Positions 35,492 through 46,840 of a stretch of 64,000 nt of DNA are shown here, piece by piece. The stretch comes from Biomphalaria glabrata (lineage: Eukaryota > Mollusca > Gastropoda > Planorbidae). The notes beneath the pieces were generated by a model. That model searched no databases. It was not told the DNA's origin and worked only from the letters and a program-made list of their open reading frames with translations. Location: the NCBI RefSeq assembly GCF_947242115.1, contig NC_074720.1, positions 43,420,029 to 43,484,028 on the forward strand. The letters are read 5' to 3'. Position 1 is the stretch's first letter. The number at the start of each line of letters is the position of its first letter. The translations under genes were made by a program, and so were the position numbers.

Positions 35492-38400
35492 ATGGGATGT
35501 GGTGGCTACAGTAAGATAACCAAACCAGATGCAAATGGAGCCGTCAACCGTAAAATCACCAAAGACCAAGTCCATGTTGACCTGGGAAACAAGGTCAAGG
35601 TTAATGAGAATGGTTCAACCATCATTTTTGTTTACGGTAAAACCATTCACACATACACATTAATTTAGATTGTTTTTTCTTCTTCAAGTCCATCTTCGCT
35701 CTGGCAATTATGATCGGCGTCTGGTCATGTGGTATGTGCTTTAGTATCATCACAATGTTCCAGATTTGGACCATACCTAAAAATCAGCATAAAAAAAAGA
35801 CAGATACTTATTCTAGCCAGACTAGATCAATTTCTCCGTAGTATTAATTGGAAAGAGAAAAACTCTACATGCTGACTATTCACCTTCACCTATCTTTTGG
35901 AACTGTTGGTGCACCACACAAGATCTTCACTCCTCTCCATCCTTTGCCTTGGATAGAATTTGTTTCAATGCCAGGACTGTCTATTCTTTTATATTGTCTT
36001 CCCATCACTTTTTCAGTCTGCCTCTTCTTCTTTTTCCTGCGACTGTTCCCTAACTGACTATTTTATCAACCCTCTTTTTACTGATCACTGAATTTCATCT
36101 CCTTTGTGGTACCTTCCTTCCTCCCCCCCCCCCCCCCAAAAAAAAAACCTTGTAAGGATATTCCAATCATACAGAAATGATGCTAGAACATACTACAGAG
36201 AACAACCATCTCCGTATTTGAGATGACTGACAATCTGATTCAACACAGACAAATATTTCATTGATTGGAGTGCACAAGAAGTGTTTCTAAAATTGTTGAG
36301 ACATTTTGTTTCAAAGTTTAAATCCATTTCGCTTTCAGCAAATAAACTTGGATTTCTTTTTAAATTTATAGAAAAGTTTCAAGAATGTAATAAACAAATG
36401 TACAAAATTTAAAAAAAAAACATCTTTACCAGGAGATATTTTATTATATTAAGAAAAAAATTCTGTAGCAGAACTTGTTTCAAACTATTCAATTAAACTC
36501 TGATACATCAACAGTTGGTTTTGATATGCAAACTTGTGCATACCAGTTTAGGATTGTTAAATTTTTACAGTTATACCCAAGTGAACAATGCTGGCTAAAT
36601 TACAACAATACACTTTAATGTTCATTCCCAATCTAAAATAATTTCCCTTGAAAATGTTTTCCTTCAATTGTTATAAAAAGATATATTGCTTATTGTTTGT
36701 CTGCATAACTTCTAATACTAGTGTTACTGTTGTTATGTATGTAGGAGGGCCCGGTTCCAAGAAAGGCAGACTGGTTTCAGAACTGGCGGAAGTGTTTGAC
36801 TTCACGTTCATCAATGTGGAGAAGCTGATGTTGCAGAAGCTCACAGAACACAGACAGGAAGTAGATCAGAAAGATCAAGGGGACAGGAAGGAGTCGGTAC
36901 AAGAGTTGAAGAAAATGCTAGAGGTACTAACGATTTCGTTCAGCGTTGTTATAGGTCAGAGTTGTGTTTTCTTTCTATCTCACATCTGCATCTTGTTCTC
37001 TATTATTTATCACCTGTTTTTTTATATTTTTTTAATATCTCTTTTAATTCTTAACTTGTTTTTTCTTTTTGGGACCTGCTAACTATTGTACCAAAACTAA
37101 AACTCTATAGCCATATCACAAGGTCCTCGGGGCTAGCAAAAACCTTCCTTCATGGAACAGTACCTGGAAAAATTACAATTACAGGGCAGCCACAATTTGT
37201 CATCGTCACATCTATAATAATGAAATGTCCTCATTCCTTAGTGATGGCTCTTTGTGTTTTTCACAGAACCATGCATTCATTGGGGTCACCTTTAAAGTTG
37301 TGTAGTTTTTTCCCCTCAAAACTCATTGTTTTTTTTTGTCTGCCACATTCTTAAAGCGCCTTGAGCCTACATTGGGTTTTTTAACTGCTAAATAAATGAA
37401 ATTATTTATTATTAAACTTTTCTCCACCTTGAAGACATATAAGGAATTTTTAATCTCGGCAACCATCTACTGCAGGGGTTCTCAACCTGTGGATCGCGAC
37501 CCCCTTGGGGGTCGATTGACCATTTGCCAGGGGTCGCCTAAGACCATCGAAAATATGGATTATTATTGCCTACTCTTCTATTGCTGTATGTGTGTGTTGG
37601 CTGTGGGGTCGCTGCAGAGTGGGGGATTATAAAAAGGGTCGCCGAGCTTAAAAGGTTGAGAACCGCTGATCTACTGGAATGCTAACAACATAGTATTTGG
37701 GTGTTTTTATTTTAAGAAAGTAGCTACAAAGCTGCTTGATTCTTTAAGAATAATTGTTATCAACTTAAAGCTAATTAAAATTGCTTAAAAAAAACAACCC
37801 TCAAGATCTTATTCAATTTTATTGAGCAGAATTATTGCCCTGGATCATGATCACCATCATCCATTATCCCTCTTTTTAAAACAATTCTTGCAATTTTTTA
37901 GATTTTGAGAATTTGAATATCAAAGTATTTTGTGTTTGTGTGCTATAGAACATTTGAGTGAAAATAATGACTAACTAATACCACCATTGTATTCTCAGGA
38001 TGACCCCTCTACTATATCATTATCTTGGATTCTCCGGGAAGTGACAGCAGTGGTGGATACTAACCCAAAAGGTCGTTATCTGGTGGATATGATGCCTAAC
38101 TTAAAGTACATCATTCGGACTGCTAATTTCTCACAAGACTGCTCCAGTAACATGGCTGTGTTTGAAAAAAAAGTTAGTTTTGGTTGTCCTCATGTTTTGA
38201 ATAGGTGGTTGTTGCTTTTTGGGTTTTATTTGCCTTATCCTATTTCAAATTTTATTGTAATTATATCTAACTATGTCTTAAGTTAGTTTGACAAAGAAAT
38301 TTCAACTATGCACATTTCCAATGAATGAATAAGATTTTATTTCACACAATACAGCATTTAGACAAATGTATAAGGGCTGCATGTACTGCTATTTAAATGG

Positions 38401-41400
38401 GACACAAGACATTAAAATTAAAAAATAGCTTTCATATAGCGCTACTTTCATGCTTAATAAAATTTAATACCAGGTTCAAACAAAGACTTAAATGAAGATC
38501 TTTCTGAAATGTAAATTTTGTTTGATTTCAGTATCCAGTATCCTTTAGTTTGTACTTCTCTATGATCTCAAACGGTAAAACTAAAGGAGCGAAAAAAGTA
38601 GAAGAAGTAGTTAAAGAGGAGAAAGAAGAAGAGAAGCCAGGTTTTCAAACAGACGAGGTGGACTTGTCCAGGACTAAGGTAAGACTTGTTTTAAGGTTAT
38701 ATCTTTCGAAGTGTGGTCGAGAAGCCAAGTGCGATAGAACTTGGCTTGGCTTGGCTACCTATGAAGGGGGCTCGAGGTTCGACACCCGACTTGGCCAGAG
38801 TTGTGTTTACTGAGCGCCTGAAGGCAGCACAAAAAAACCTTCTCCTAGATACCCCCCTTCCCCAACTGGTTCACAACTGAGGTTGGACCAAAGCGCTCTG
38901 AGCATGCTATAAGCATGAAAGTAGCGCTATATAAAAGCTATAATTTAAGGTTGCTTTGTTTTACAGGTTTTGGATTTCCCTTTAGACATGAAGATTATTG
39001 AGTTCTAGCCCTGGCCTCTTGCTGGAGATAAAAGCAGGCAGGGTACAACCTCATGATCATTGTAGTGACAGTTTGAAGCACATACCACCTTACCAGGAAT
39101 ACAAGATTGACTTTGTGTATGTCTGTGGTGGGATTTATCTAGGAATAAAGCAGCACTGCTCTGGTGGGTCTTGTTTATGACTAAGAACTATTCTTAGTCT
39201 ATGGTAGGACTTATCTAGGGGTAGCGCTGCTCTGGTAGGTCTTGTTTTAGACTAAGGTAGAACTATTCTTAATCGAAGGTAGCACTCATCAAACATCAAA
39301 GACTAAGTAATATGTAACACATTATTGGTCTCATGAGAGAGCGATGTCTAGTTTACTTTCAAATTTAGTTTTCTAACATAGATCCTATTACCTACAGTGT
39401 TAAGTCTAATTAAGGCTGTCATTGAGTCAGCATCTAGATCTAGTCAATAAACTAACATGCCTAAAGACCCTGTCTGGTTTTCAGTCAATCAGATTGAATA
39501 CCTCATAAAAAATAATGACAATATTTTACCTTCACATGTCCCTTAGTCTGTTGGACTGTTAGGGCACCACACAAGATCTGTTGACCGTCTTTCTCCATTC
39601 CTCTCTGTTTTTTGTCTTGGATAGAATTTCTTTCAATGGCAGGCCTATCCATTCTTTTATGTTGTCTTCCACTCACTTTCTTTGTCTCTTCTTCTTTTTC
39701 CTGGTACTGTTCCCTGAAGGAAGGTCTATGCAAGCCCTGAAGACCTGTAATATGGCCATAGAGTTTTAGAGTTCAATATATCAATGTAACCATCAGTGAA
39801 ACCCATGTTCATTGCCAGAATAAGTAAATGGAAAAAATATTTTTAAAGCACAAAAGCGTAAGAAGCGTAAGCATCTTTTTGATTTCTATAAACATCTGCA
39901 GCATAAAAAAATGTAACAAGCAGCCCAATTAACTTAGCTTTGTTAGAATTTCTTAAGTTATGTGTTTGAAATTTAAAATAATTTTTTTTAGTAGCCTCCT
40001 GGTTTAATGACCTGAAATAAACATGATCAACCTCATGATCAAATTCTATTCAATGCAGTCATCATCAGCCCTTATGATCAAATCTATCTTAGACACCAGA
40101 GACTCTTATGTTATACCATAGACTCCATCAGCCTCACTACCGAGTTTTGTTAAATTATTGTTTTGCATTTTATTTTTATTATTTTTATTTTATTTATTTA
40201 ATATATTTTGTATTTATAATCATGTAAAGTTTTTAATTTTTTTGCTTTTCTTTTAGAGGAGAGCTCAAATTTTTTAAAACAGGGTCAACTTTTTGATGTT
40301 TTTCTTTCAGAGAAGAGCTCTTATGTTTGAAAACAGTGTCAAATCGTTTTTAGACTATTTTGAGAAGTCTGATCGGCTAATGTTGGTTGATGCTTCCTGC
40401 AAAAACGCTGATGTAATTTCCAGCAAGGTTTGTGAAGTTTTCAGCCAGCTAGGTCTCCGCAATTTAAAATTAGTCAACACAGTTCTAATATTTATATTTG
40501 GTAAGTAGCTTTTTATTATTTTTTTTGCTTGAGGCTTGCTTGCATACAGCTGAAAGACAGGAGTGAAATTTTAGCATTCTAATTATTTCAGCTAATAAGC
40601 AAAAATGTTGTTTATCTACTATAATTGATATGAGGTGACTTGACTAAATCCCTTTGGCTTTCAGTGGAGCGTTGGGCAGCAGCAGTAGTTTGCCATGGGA
40701 CTCTGTTCCAGGCCATTCCCCTCAGTTAGGTCCATGACCATCCAACCAACCTTGCTTCTTGTATTAGTGATGTTTTGCTTTGGTCTTCCAGCCTTTGTCT
40801 TCCCCTGTGAGTTACAGTCCAGAGCCTTTTTTAAGTTAAAGTAAAGTTCCCCTTTCAGACCATGCAGTCTATAGGGCAGATGATGTAAAGGTCATCTGTT
40901 TCCTTGGCCCATGGGTGTCACATGGCCAGCATAATGACCAACTGCTTTAAAATATCTTGGTCTAAATCTATGACTTTTGATTCTCAATCTTGTTGTAGTT
41001 GTTCTCAGCACAGCATTGCAAATTCACTTTATAAACCTGACACTACAAATGCATACCTGGATTCTTTTAACTCAATTTTGATAGAATGGATAATTTACTG
41101 TAGACCTCTTATCTTCTTATCTTATAAAATACAGACATTACTTCAAAAAAGAAGATAGTTACATCCTACGCTTCATACATCAAGTCATGCATGTTAACCA
41201 TTGACTTCAATTCTGCCAAGCCACTGGTTTCCTGGCTAGCTCAGGCAACCCATTCCATACTCTAATAGCACTAGGAAAGAAGGAGCATTTGTTCATTAAT
41301 AAGTTTCCAGATATTTTTTTTTTCTAAACTTTCGTATAACCATTTTTATTTTCATATATGGAGAACTTTTTCATGTCTTGGCCAGAACAAAAAGAGAATC

Positions 41401-44400
41401 TTAACAACTCTTTTAAGATGAGAAAGCTGTCACTATTGTCATAATCCTATTGATTTGGGTCTAAGCTTGTGCAGTTTTTATTATTAGAATTTATAAAAAA
41501 GAAAGTGTGTGATTATAAAATACAATTAAAAATATTTTTTTTTAAAAGGGATGTTACACTGACCTATATATCTGCCTAATGTGTTTTTTTCACAGATAGC
41601 AAAGTTGTTGACTTTGAGTTGCTTCAAGAGCATGATGTAGAGTATATTCGCCTTGAAGAGCCAGGAACTAAATTGTCTGTTGCCACTTTAGTACGTTTTT
41701 TTTATTCACAAAAAGAACTGGCTTGAGCTGTGTCACTAAAATATTGTGCAAAAAATATTGTACATGCCTTTATTGCTGTGATCATTCCAGATTAGTGCTT
41801 CACATTTACTTGATTGTCTCATATATTACTGATGTTACTTCAAAAAAGAAGATGATTACATCCTACGCGTGTTCCTAGGTCAGTCTAGTCGTGCATGTCA
41901 ATCAATGACTTATACTCTGTTAAGTCATTGTTTTTCCTGGCTGATTCAGGCAACCCATTCCATTCTCTATTGGGACTAGGGAAGAAGGAGCACTTGTAAG
42001 AATTTGTTCTAGCATAAGGAATAAGAAATGTGTCTCTATCTTTGTGTCTTTCTGAGTATATCATTAAGTTTTGTTTTTTATTTCTAAATTATGGTTTTGT
42101 GTTTTTTGTGTTACAGTTACTTTCCTTTTTTTTCTTCTGCCCCATTTCTGTAATTCTTCTAATTCTTTTTGTACAATTTTAAGTATTCACATTAGTCTAG
42201 AGCAGTGATATGTGTTTATGAACTGGGACTCTAAATGTAGAATATACTAGGAAAAGTGAACAGATCTTTGCTATTTTGTGTAAAATGATAATAAGTCAAC
42301 ATATTTGTTTTAGAAAGAAAGTGTGACTATTTGGGAAATAAAAAAAAACATATAAAAGGCATTGCAAACCAATATGGCAGCATTATTGATTTGAACAAAA
42401 GATTAATTTAGAGACTTAAGGATTGATGGGAATATTTACCAAAAAGAGACAAGAAAATGAGTCAGTAGTAAAGCTAGCTACAATGTTGCTCTCATTTTAA
42501 GCAGAAAAATGAAGCCATTTTCAGAAGAAAAGTAAAAAAAAAACAACCCTCAAATACCCCATTAATTATTATAAGTACTAGATCCACAAGTTTCTAATAA
42601 AATAGTTTGAGGTCAATTTAATTTCATTTTAGTACCTTTTCGGTGATGTGGGCCGCGACACGAGTGTTGGAAATTAAAATGGCCCACAGAACAAATTAGG
42701 TTGGTGTAAATGAACGTTGAATGTCAATGAACGTTGAATATTAGAGACTGATTGAATGGTGTAATACTGGGTTCTTACTTCCCGAAGTGCTCTAGACACG
42801 TGACAAGACAAACACTATACGACTGACTCAAGTCCGTTCAGCAGACAACATTAAGTTTATTTACAACATAATAATAATAATATACTGCACTCCTTGTTAG
42901 TGCTACAAGTCAAGAAATAATAATCCTATCCGCATAACAGCGGTATCAAAAGTATCCAATACGTTAACAACAAATCACGTCCGCATCTCAGCGGGTAACA
43001 ATAAGAACAATTACTACTAGTGACACAGGAGCTTCAACTATAGATATCCATTGAAATACGAATAATACCTTAATATCCAATAAGCACATTATGAAATCAA
43101 CTCTCAAATATTATTAATCAACAATGACTAGTCCTTCGACTCTCATGCTATATGCCTATACATATCCACCAGTCCAGGAGGAAACGTCCAACCTTCCTGT
43201 ACCGGGAGCAAGACCTTACTGACCTGACTTGACTGAACTCAAAGTCAACTTTATTCATTCTACTTCCTGTTTTCTACATCAGGAATTCCACGTGTCTTTT
43301 AAACTCTTAACATGACGTGAACTTTAGATCATGCAATGTCAACTAAGACTGTGACAGTTGGGCATCACTGGTCTAGAGCAACACGATTTAGAAAATCTCT
43401 AAATTTAGAGACATTTCAGGACAGAAGGCTAAAAGAAGTAAAGTACCAATACTATAAAAAAAAACACAGAACCATAACTTACAAAAATACAACCAAATAA
43501 AATACTCAGAAAGACACAAAGGTCCATTCTAATTACATATGCTACGACAAGATTCTTGTAAGTGCAAAGTCTTCCCTAGTGCCATTAGAGCATATGAAAC
43601 TGCTGCCTGAATCAGCCAGTAAAAACCAATGCCTCTGCAGTTTAAGTCATTGATTAACATTAAACATGCATGTCTAGATTAAGACATGGATATGCCTAGG
43701 ACAGAATTGTCTTTATTTTTGAAGGAGCATCTGTAATTTATAATAACATACACTCTTTATTATTCTCACAAATGTATTTCTCAGGATGAAGCCATCAAAA
43801 GTTTTGTGAATACTTTAAATCACAAAGAGCATAAAACTTTTGTCATTGATCTGAGTGCTACAGAGATTACCAAAAATACTCCTGTACAGGTCAGTGATGT
43901 GATTGATTACTTATTATTGTTACTTTCTATTGTAAAGTGAATGGATTACTTTGTACTATTAACTCTTTCTCTCCTAATTAATGATACCATAGTTGATTTG
44001 ACCCCATTAAATTAAATTAATTTTTGTTTTTCTAAATTTTAATTTGTGTTCTATAAAAAAAGCATGCATCCTCCTATAATTCTATACCAAAAATAATGTT
44101 TTCTGATTACAAACAAAAATGTTATTGAAGTTTAATCATAACAGGGTACAAAAGTGAAAAATGAACAATTCTGTCAGAACATGGAAAATAATTTCGGAGA
44201 TAAAGAGTTAATTAAACTTACATTATTAGTTTAAAGGGGACATGACAAATAGTTCACTGACATTTCTTTCACGACAAATCATTCATGATTATTGGTTCAA
44301 ACGACAATTCGTTCAAATCGGTGAACAATTTGTAGCGTAACCTAGTTTAATATTGTCATTAATGTGCTATTCAATTGTGAACTTTGTTAGCCTTCTTACT

Positions 44401-44641
44401 CTGTTACTTGTCCTAACAGGTTGAAAAGACCTCAATCGTATTTGTGAATGAAGCATCACTGGACCATTACTTTGATTTGCCTGGTTGTACGGGAATGTTC
44501 AAAACTGTTTCATCTTTAGAAAATGCCGTCTGCATCTTCCCAGCAGACACAGAACAGAGCCTATGTAAAAAAATTGCAATTGCTTTCAACAATGAATTCA
44601 GTGTCTCTAGGGACATAGGTGAAAGTCATGAGCATTCTTAG
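35492..44641 (+). CDS. Adenylate-kinase-like protein with degenerate motifs, spliced
   Basis: Coding exons: 35492-35636, 36745-36923, 37999-38172, 38532-38678, 40311-40500, 41596-41690, 43785-43889, 44420-44641, in phase, 418 residues. The order follows the adenylate kinase fold: IIFVYGGPGSKKGRL at the P-loop (family GGPGSGKGT), then SWILREVTAVVDTNPKGRYL and VDMMPN where active enzymes have LIDGYPR, an acidic-basic insert (EEVVKEEKEEEKPG), then SVKSFLDYFEKSDRLMLVDA and SSKVCEVFSQL, the usual C-terminal helix. About 160 further residues, unlike any domain I know, follow. The P-loop keeps one lysine but loses the small glycine and the threonine, and the DGYPR arginine is gone, so catalysis is doubtful. 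The N-terminus MGCGGYSK could be myristoylated or palmitoylated, though Tyr at position 6 is not ideal. No vertebrate orthologue is recognised. Confidence 0.85.
35875..36060 (-). mobile_element. LINE L-c fragment
   Basis: TTCACCTTCACCTATC, GTTGGTGCACCACACAAGAT, GCCTTGGATAGAATTTGTTT and CTGCCTCTTCTTCTTTTTCC are the reversed L-c C-terminus. It lies in intron 1 of the kinase-like gene. Confidence 0.7.
37103..37172 (+). mobile_element. LINE L-c short fragment
   Basis: CTATAGCCATATCACAAGGT and CTAGCAAAAACCTTCCTTCA plus GAACAGTACCTGG match the L-c YGHITRS...GTVPG segment. Confidence 0.5.
37473..37668 (-). mobile_element. hAT-like MITE M2, complete
   Basis: It is flanked by a perfect 8-bp duplication ATCTACTG. 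Ends are CAGGGGTTCTCAACCTGT and AAGGTTGAGAACCGCTG. It is oriented opposite to the copies at 25704 and 57196. Confidence 0.92.
38712..38945 (+). mobile_element. SINE-C copy
   Basis: It starts at GTGGTCGAGAAGCCAAGTGC, with GAGGTTCGACACCCGACT, GAGCGCCTGAAGGCAG and AAAGTAGCGCTATATAAAAG. It begins about 34 bp after the exon 4 donor of the kinase-like gene. Confidence 0.8.
39525..39770 (-). mobile_element. LINE L-c C-terminal fragment
   Basis: The minus strand carries the QGTVPGKRRR...KRMDRPAIERNSIQDKK-type C-terminus, with frame breaks. It lies in intron 4 of the kinase-like gene. Confidence 0.7.
40845..40950 (-). mobile_element. SINE-A 3' part
   Basis: AAAGTTCCCCTTTCAGACCA, GTCTATAGGGCAGATGATGT and CACATGGCCAGCATAATGAC match the reversed SINE-A end. 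Confidence 0.7.
41105..41300 (-). mobile_element. LINE L-a 3' end
   Basis: TTATCTTATCTTATAAAATA, then CATTACTTCAAAAAAGAAGA and GCAACCCATTCCATACTC, form the reversed L-a end. It lies in intron 5 of the kinase-like gene. Confidence 0.8.
41820..42115 (-). mobile_element. LINE L-a 3' fragment
   Basis: GATGTTACTTCAAAAAAGAA, CAACCCATTCCATTCTC and CTTTGTGTCTTTCTGAGTAT in reversed family order. It lies in intron 6 of the kinase-like gene. Confidence 0.75.
42203..43370. mobile_element. hAT-like non-autonomous element (M3), 1168 bp
   Basis: An exact 8-bp direct repeat GTCTAGAG flanks it (42195-42202 and 43371-43378). Ends CAGTGATA and GCATCACTG are short inverted repeats, and TTGGGCATCACTG recurs at the end of the 191-bp element at 49713. 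No long open frame is present. The middle has an unrelated-looking block at 42640-43320. Confidence 0.65.
43379..43745 (+). mobile_element. LINE L-a 3' fragment (diverged)
   Basis: It encodes, with breaks, SLNLETFQDRRLK-like, NHNLQKYN-like and IRAYETAA-like segments and the shared 3' end. It abuts the target duplication of M3, and ends about 40 bp before exon 7 of the kinase-like gene. Confidence 0.7.
43959..44211. mobile_element. TTAA-flanked MITE M1, long form, 253 bp
   Basis: TTAACTCTTTCTCTCC to GGAGATAAAGAGTTAA. The interior GAAGTTTAATCATAACAGGG shows the uninterrupted version of the copy at 7966. Confidence 0.8.
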
Positions 44642-45479
44642 TTCAACTAAAACAAAACTTCTAAAGCAAAGAGTTCAGCATATAATAGATCTTTTTATTG
44701 TCCATCATAATCCTAAGGGACATAATTATATATTTTATAAATTTACAGATTTTATCATCATCTCCACATTATTAAAACAGTTTGGATTAAAAAATAACTT
44801 TTTTTACCAAAACTAATTGATCAACATTAACACACGCAATACGATTTCATCAATTTTTTTTTTTTTAATTTAAGTGAGAAAACGTATAGATATCTTCTTT
44901 TTCCTTTTTCTCCACAATTTTTTTTTATCACTTATCACTCCCTAAAGAATGTATATATCAATACAATTCACATTTTTTTTAAAATTCAACTTGTTAAAAA
45001 ATTGTATATAGTTCACCTTTTTTTTGTTATTTATTTTTTAAGCCTTTCACTAGAGTATCATCCTATAAATGTTTCTTTTTTTAAGAAAAAAACATCAAAA
45101 ATTCTCTGAAAAGTTCCAAAGTTCTAATTGGAAATACAGTGGGTTCTCTATGTAGTTAAGAATCATGCATAACCAATGCTTTGTGTAGTGAAGATTCTGT
45201 GTTATGAACTTATGGAATCAAAACAACATAACACTCGGAATGAATGGTCTAGCTTCCTGATAGGGAGAAGGAGAAAAATGAATGCATTTTTAAATTATAT
45301 TGACCTTTGGAAACAATGGAAGAAAATTCTGAAAATGTAAAACTAATTTGAATATTTGAAGATAAGTTGTTTACAGTTTGTCCACAGTATATGCTTAAGG
45401 AAAGAAAAATTCTTGAAAGCATTATGCTTTTATCTTTGTCTTAAGGAAAAGCAGTCTAGTCAGAATTTCTATACTAATT

Positions 45480-45905
45480 TAATAACTTATACAATCTAGT
45501 CAGAAGTTGTCAACAGATTTATAGCTTGAAATCTAGTCAGTGGCTCTCAACGGCGTCATAGCTTCAACCGTGTAGTCAGTGGTTCTCAACAGCTATATAG
45601 CATCCAAAATCTAGGCAGTGGTTCTCGACAGATTCATAGCTTGATAAATCTAGTCAGTGGCTCTCAACGGCGTCATAGCTTCAACCGTGTAGTCAGCGGT
45701 TTTCAACAGCTATATAGCATCCAAAATCTAGGCAGTGGTTCTCGACAGATTCATAGCTTGATAAATCTAGTCAGTGGCTCTCAACAGTGTCATAGCTTCA
45801 ACTGTGTAGTCAGTGGTTCTCAACAGCTATATAGCATCCAAAATCTAGGCAGTGGTTCTCGACAGATTTATAGCCTAGTCAGGTCTGTTGTGCTCAAAAG
45901 TTGTA
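45480..45905. repeat. 117-bp higher-order repeat built of three 39-bp units
   Basis: Each 117-bp period, with starts at 45541, 45658 and 45775, holds three related 39-mers beginning TAGTCAGTGGCTCTCAAC, TAGTCAGTGGTTCTCAAC and TAGGCAGTGGTTCTCGAC. Matching members of successive periods are closer to each other than to their neighbours. The open frame across it is a by-product of 39 and 117 being multiples of three. Confidence 0.9.
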
Positions 45906-46273
45906 TAGTTTAAATAAGTCAATTCATCTGAGCTTCTCTAATATTTGAAATATTGTTTTATTTTTAAATTTATTCATCTATTTATATCCAATTTTTTAAA
46001 ATTATGTTTTTTTAAGTCACCATGACAAAATAGTCAAGTGCTAGGCATCTAAATCATGGGTTTTCAAATGCAAATCTTTTTCAATGCAAGCATTCAAATG
46101 CACAGCATTAGGGGGTCAATCCCCATTAAATCTATTAAACACCTGAACATTACTTTAATAAATGAGTTTGGTTATTGCGCTGATCATTTGACATTGCTAA
46201 CAGTCGACTATTGAAACTGAGGGTTGGGCGGTAAGCCCAGACAGCTAGTCCAACCAACTAGGCTTAACTTAGC

Positions 46274-46354
46274 TTAACTCTTTCTCTCCTAACCGACTAT
46301 ACCAACGTTGATTCCATCAGAATGTGGTAAATAATTACGGAGAGAAAGAGTTAA
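46274..46354. mobile_element. TTAA-flanked MITE M1 (reverse orientation)
   Basis: TTAACTCTTTCTCTCCTAAC to GGAGAGAAAGAGTTAA. The core is inverted relative to 1922-2002. Confidence 0.8.
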
Positions 46355-46654
46355 CTTTCCAACAAATCTTGAATATAGCTTGGAAAACTTCTTTTTTTTT
46401 AAAAGCAAAATAAACTTGACTTTTATCCAAGGATATTTACAACTTTCAGTTCAGTGGTAGATACATGTAGAAACACATATGGAATAACAAACTTTTGAGT
46501 GATTTTGGGATATATATATTGTAACTCACTTCAGAACTACTGCTTTTGCCATGCTGTATAACGTAACACACACGTAATACACATGTGGTTCTGTCTCTCC
46601 TTTTTCAAACTTCAACTGACTTATTCTATGCATTTTTTATTGCTTACGTGTAGG

Positions 46655-46840
46655 GCAACTTTCATGCTTATAGCTTGCTCAGAGCGCCATGCTTTAATCT
46701 GTTATTGTGGGGTTAGGGGGTATCAGGGAGAAGGTTTCTGTGCTCCATTTAGGCATTTAGCAAACATAACTTTCAGGATTTGAACTTCGGCCCCCTTGAT
46801 AGATAGCCAAGTGGTTTTTGACACTCAACCACTCATCTGA
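46655..46840 (-). mobile_element. SINE-C copy (diverged)
   Basis: TTTCATGCTTATAGCTTGCT, CAGAGCGCCATG, GGATTTGAACTTCGGCCCCC and CACTCAACCACTC match a reversed SINE-C. Confidence 0.55.

Noticed and set aside
45641-45913. 90-codon repetitive protein
   Set aside because: It lies wholly within the 39/117-bp tandem repeat, with no splice context or similarity.
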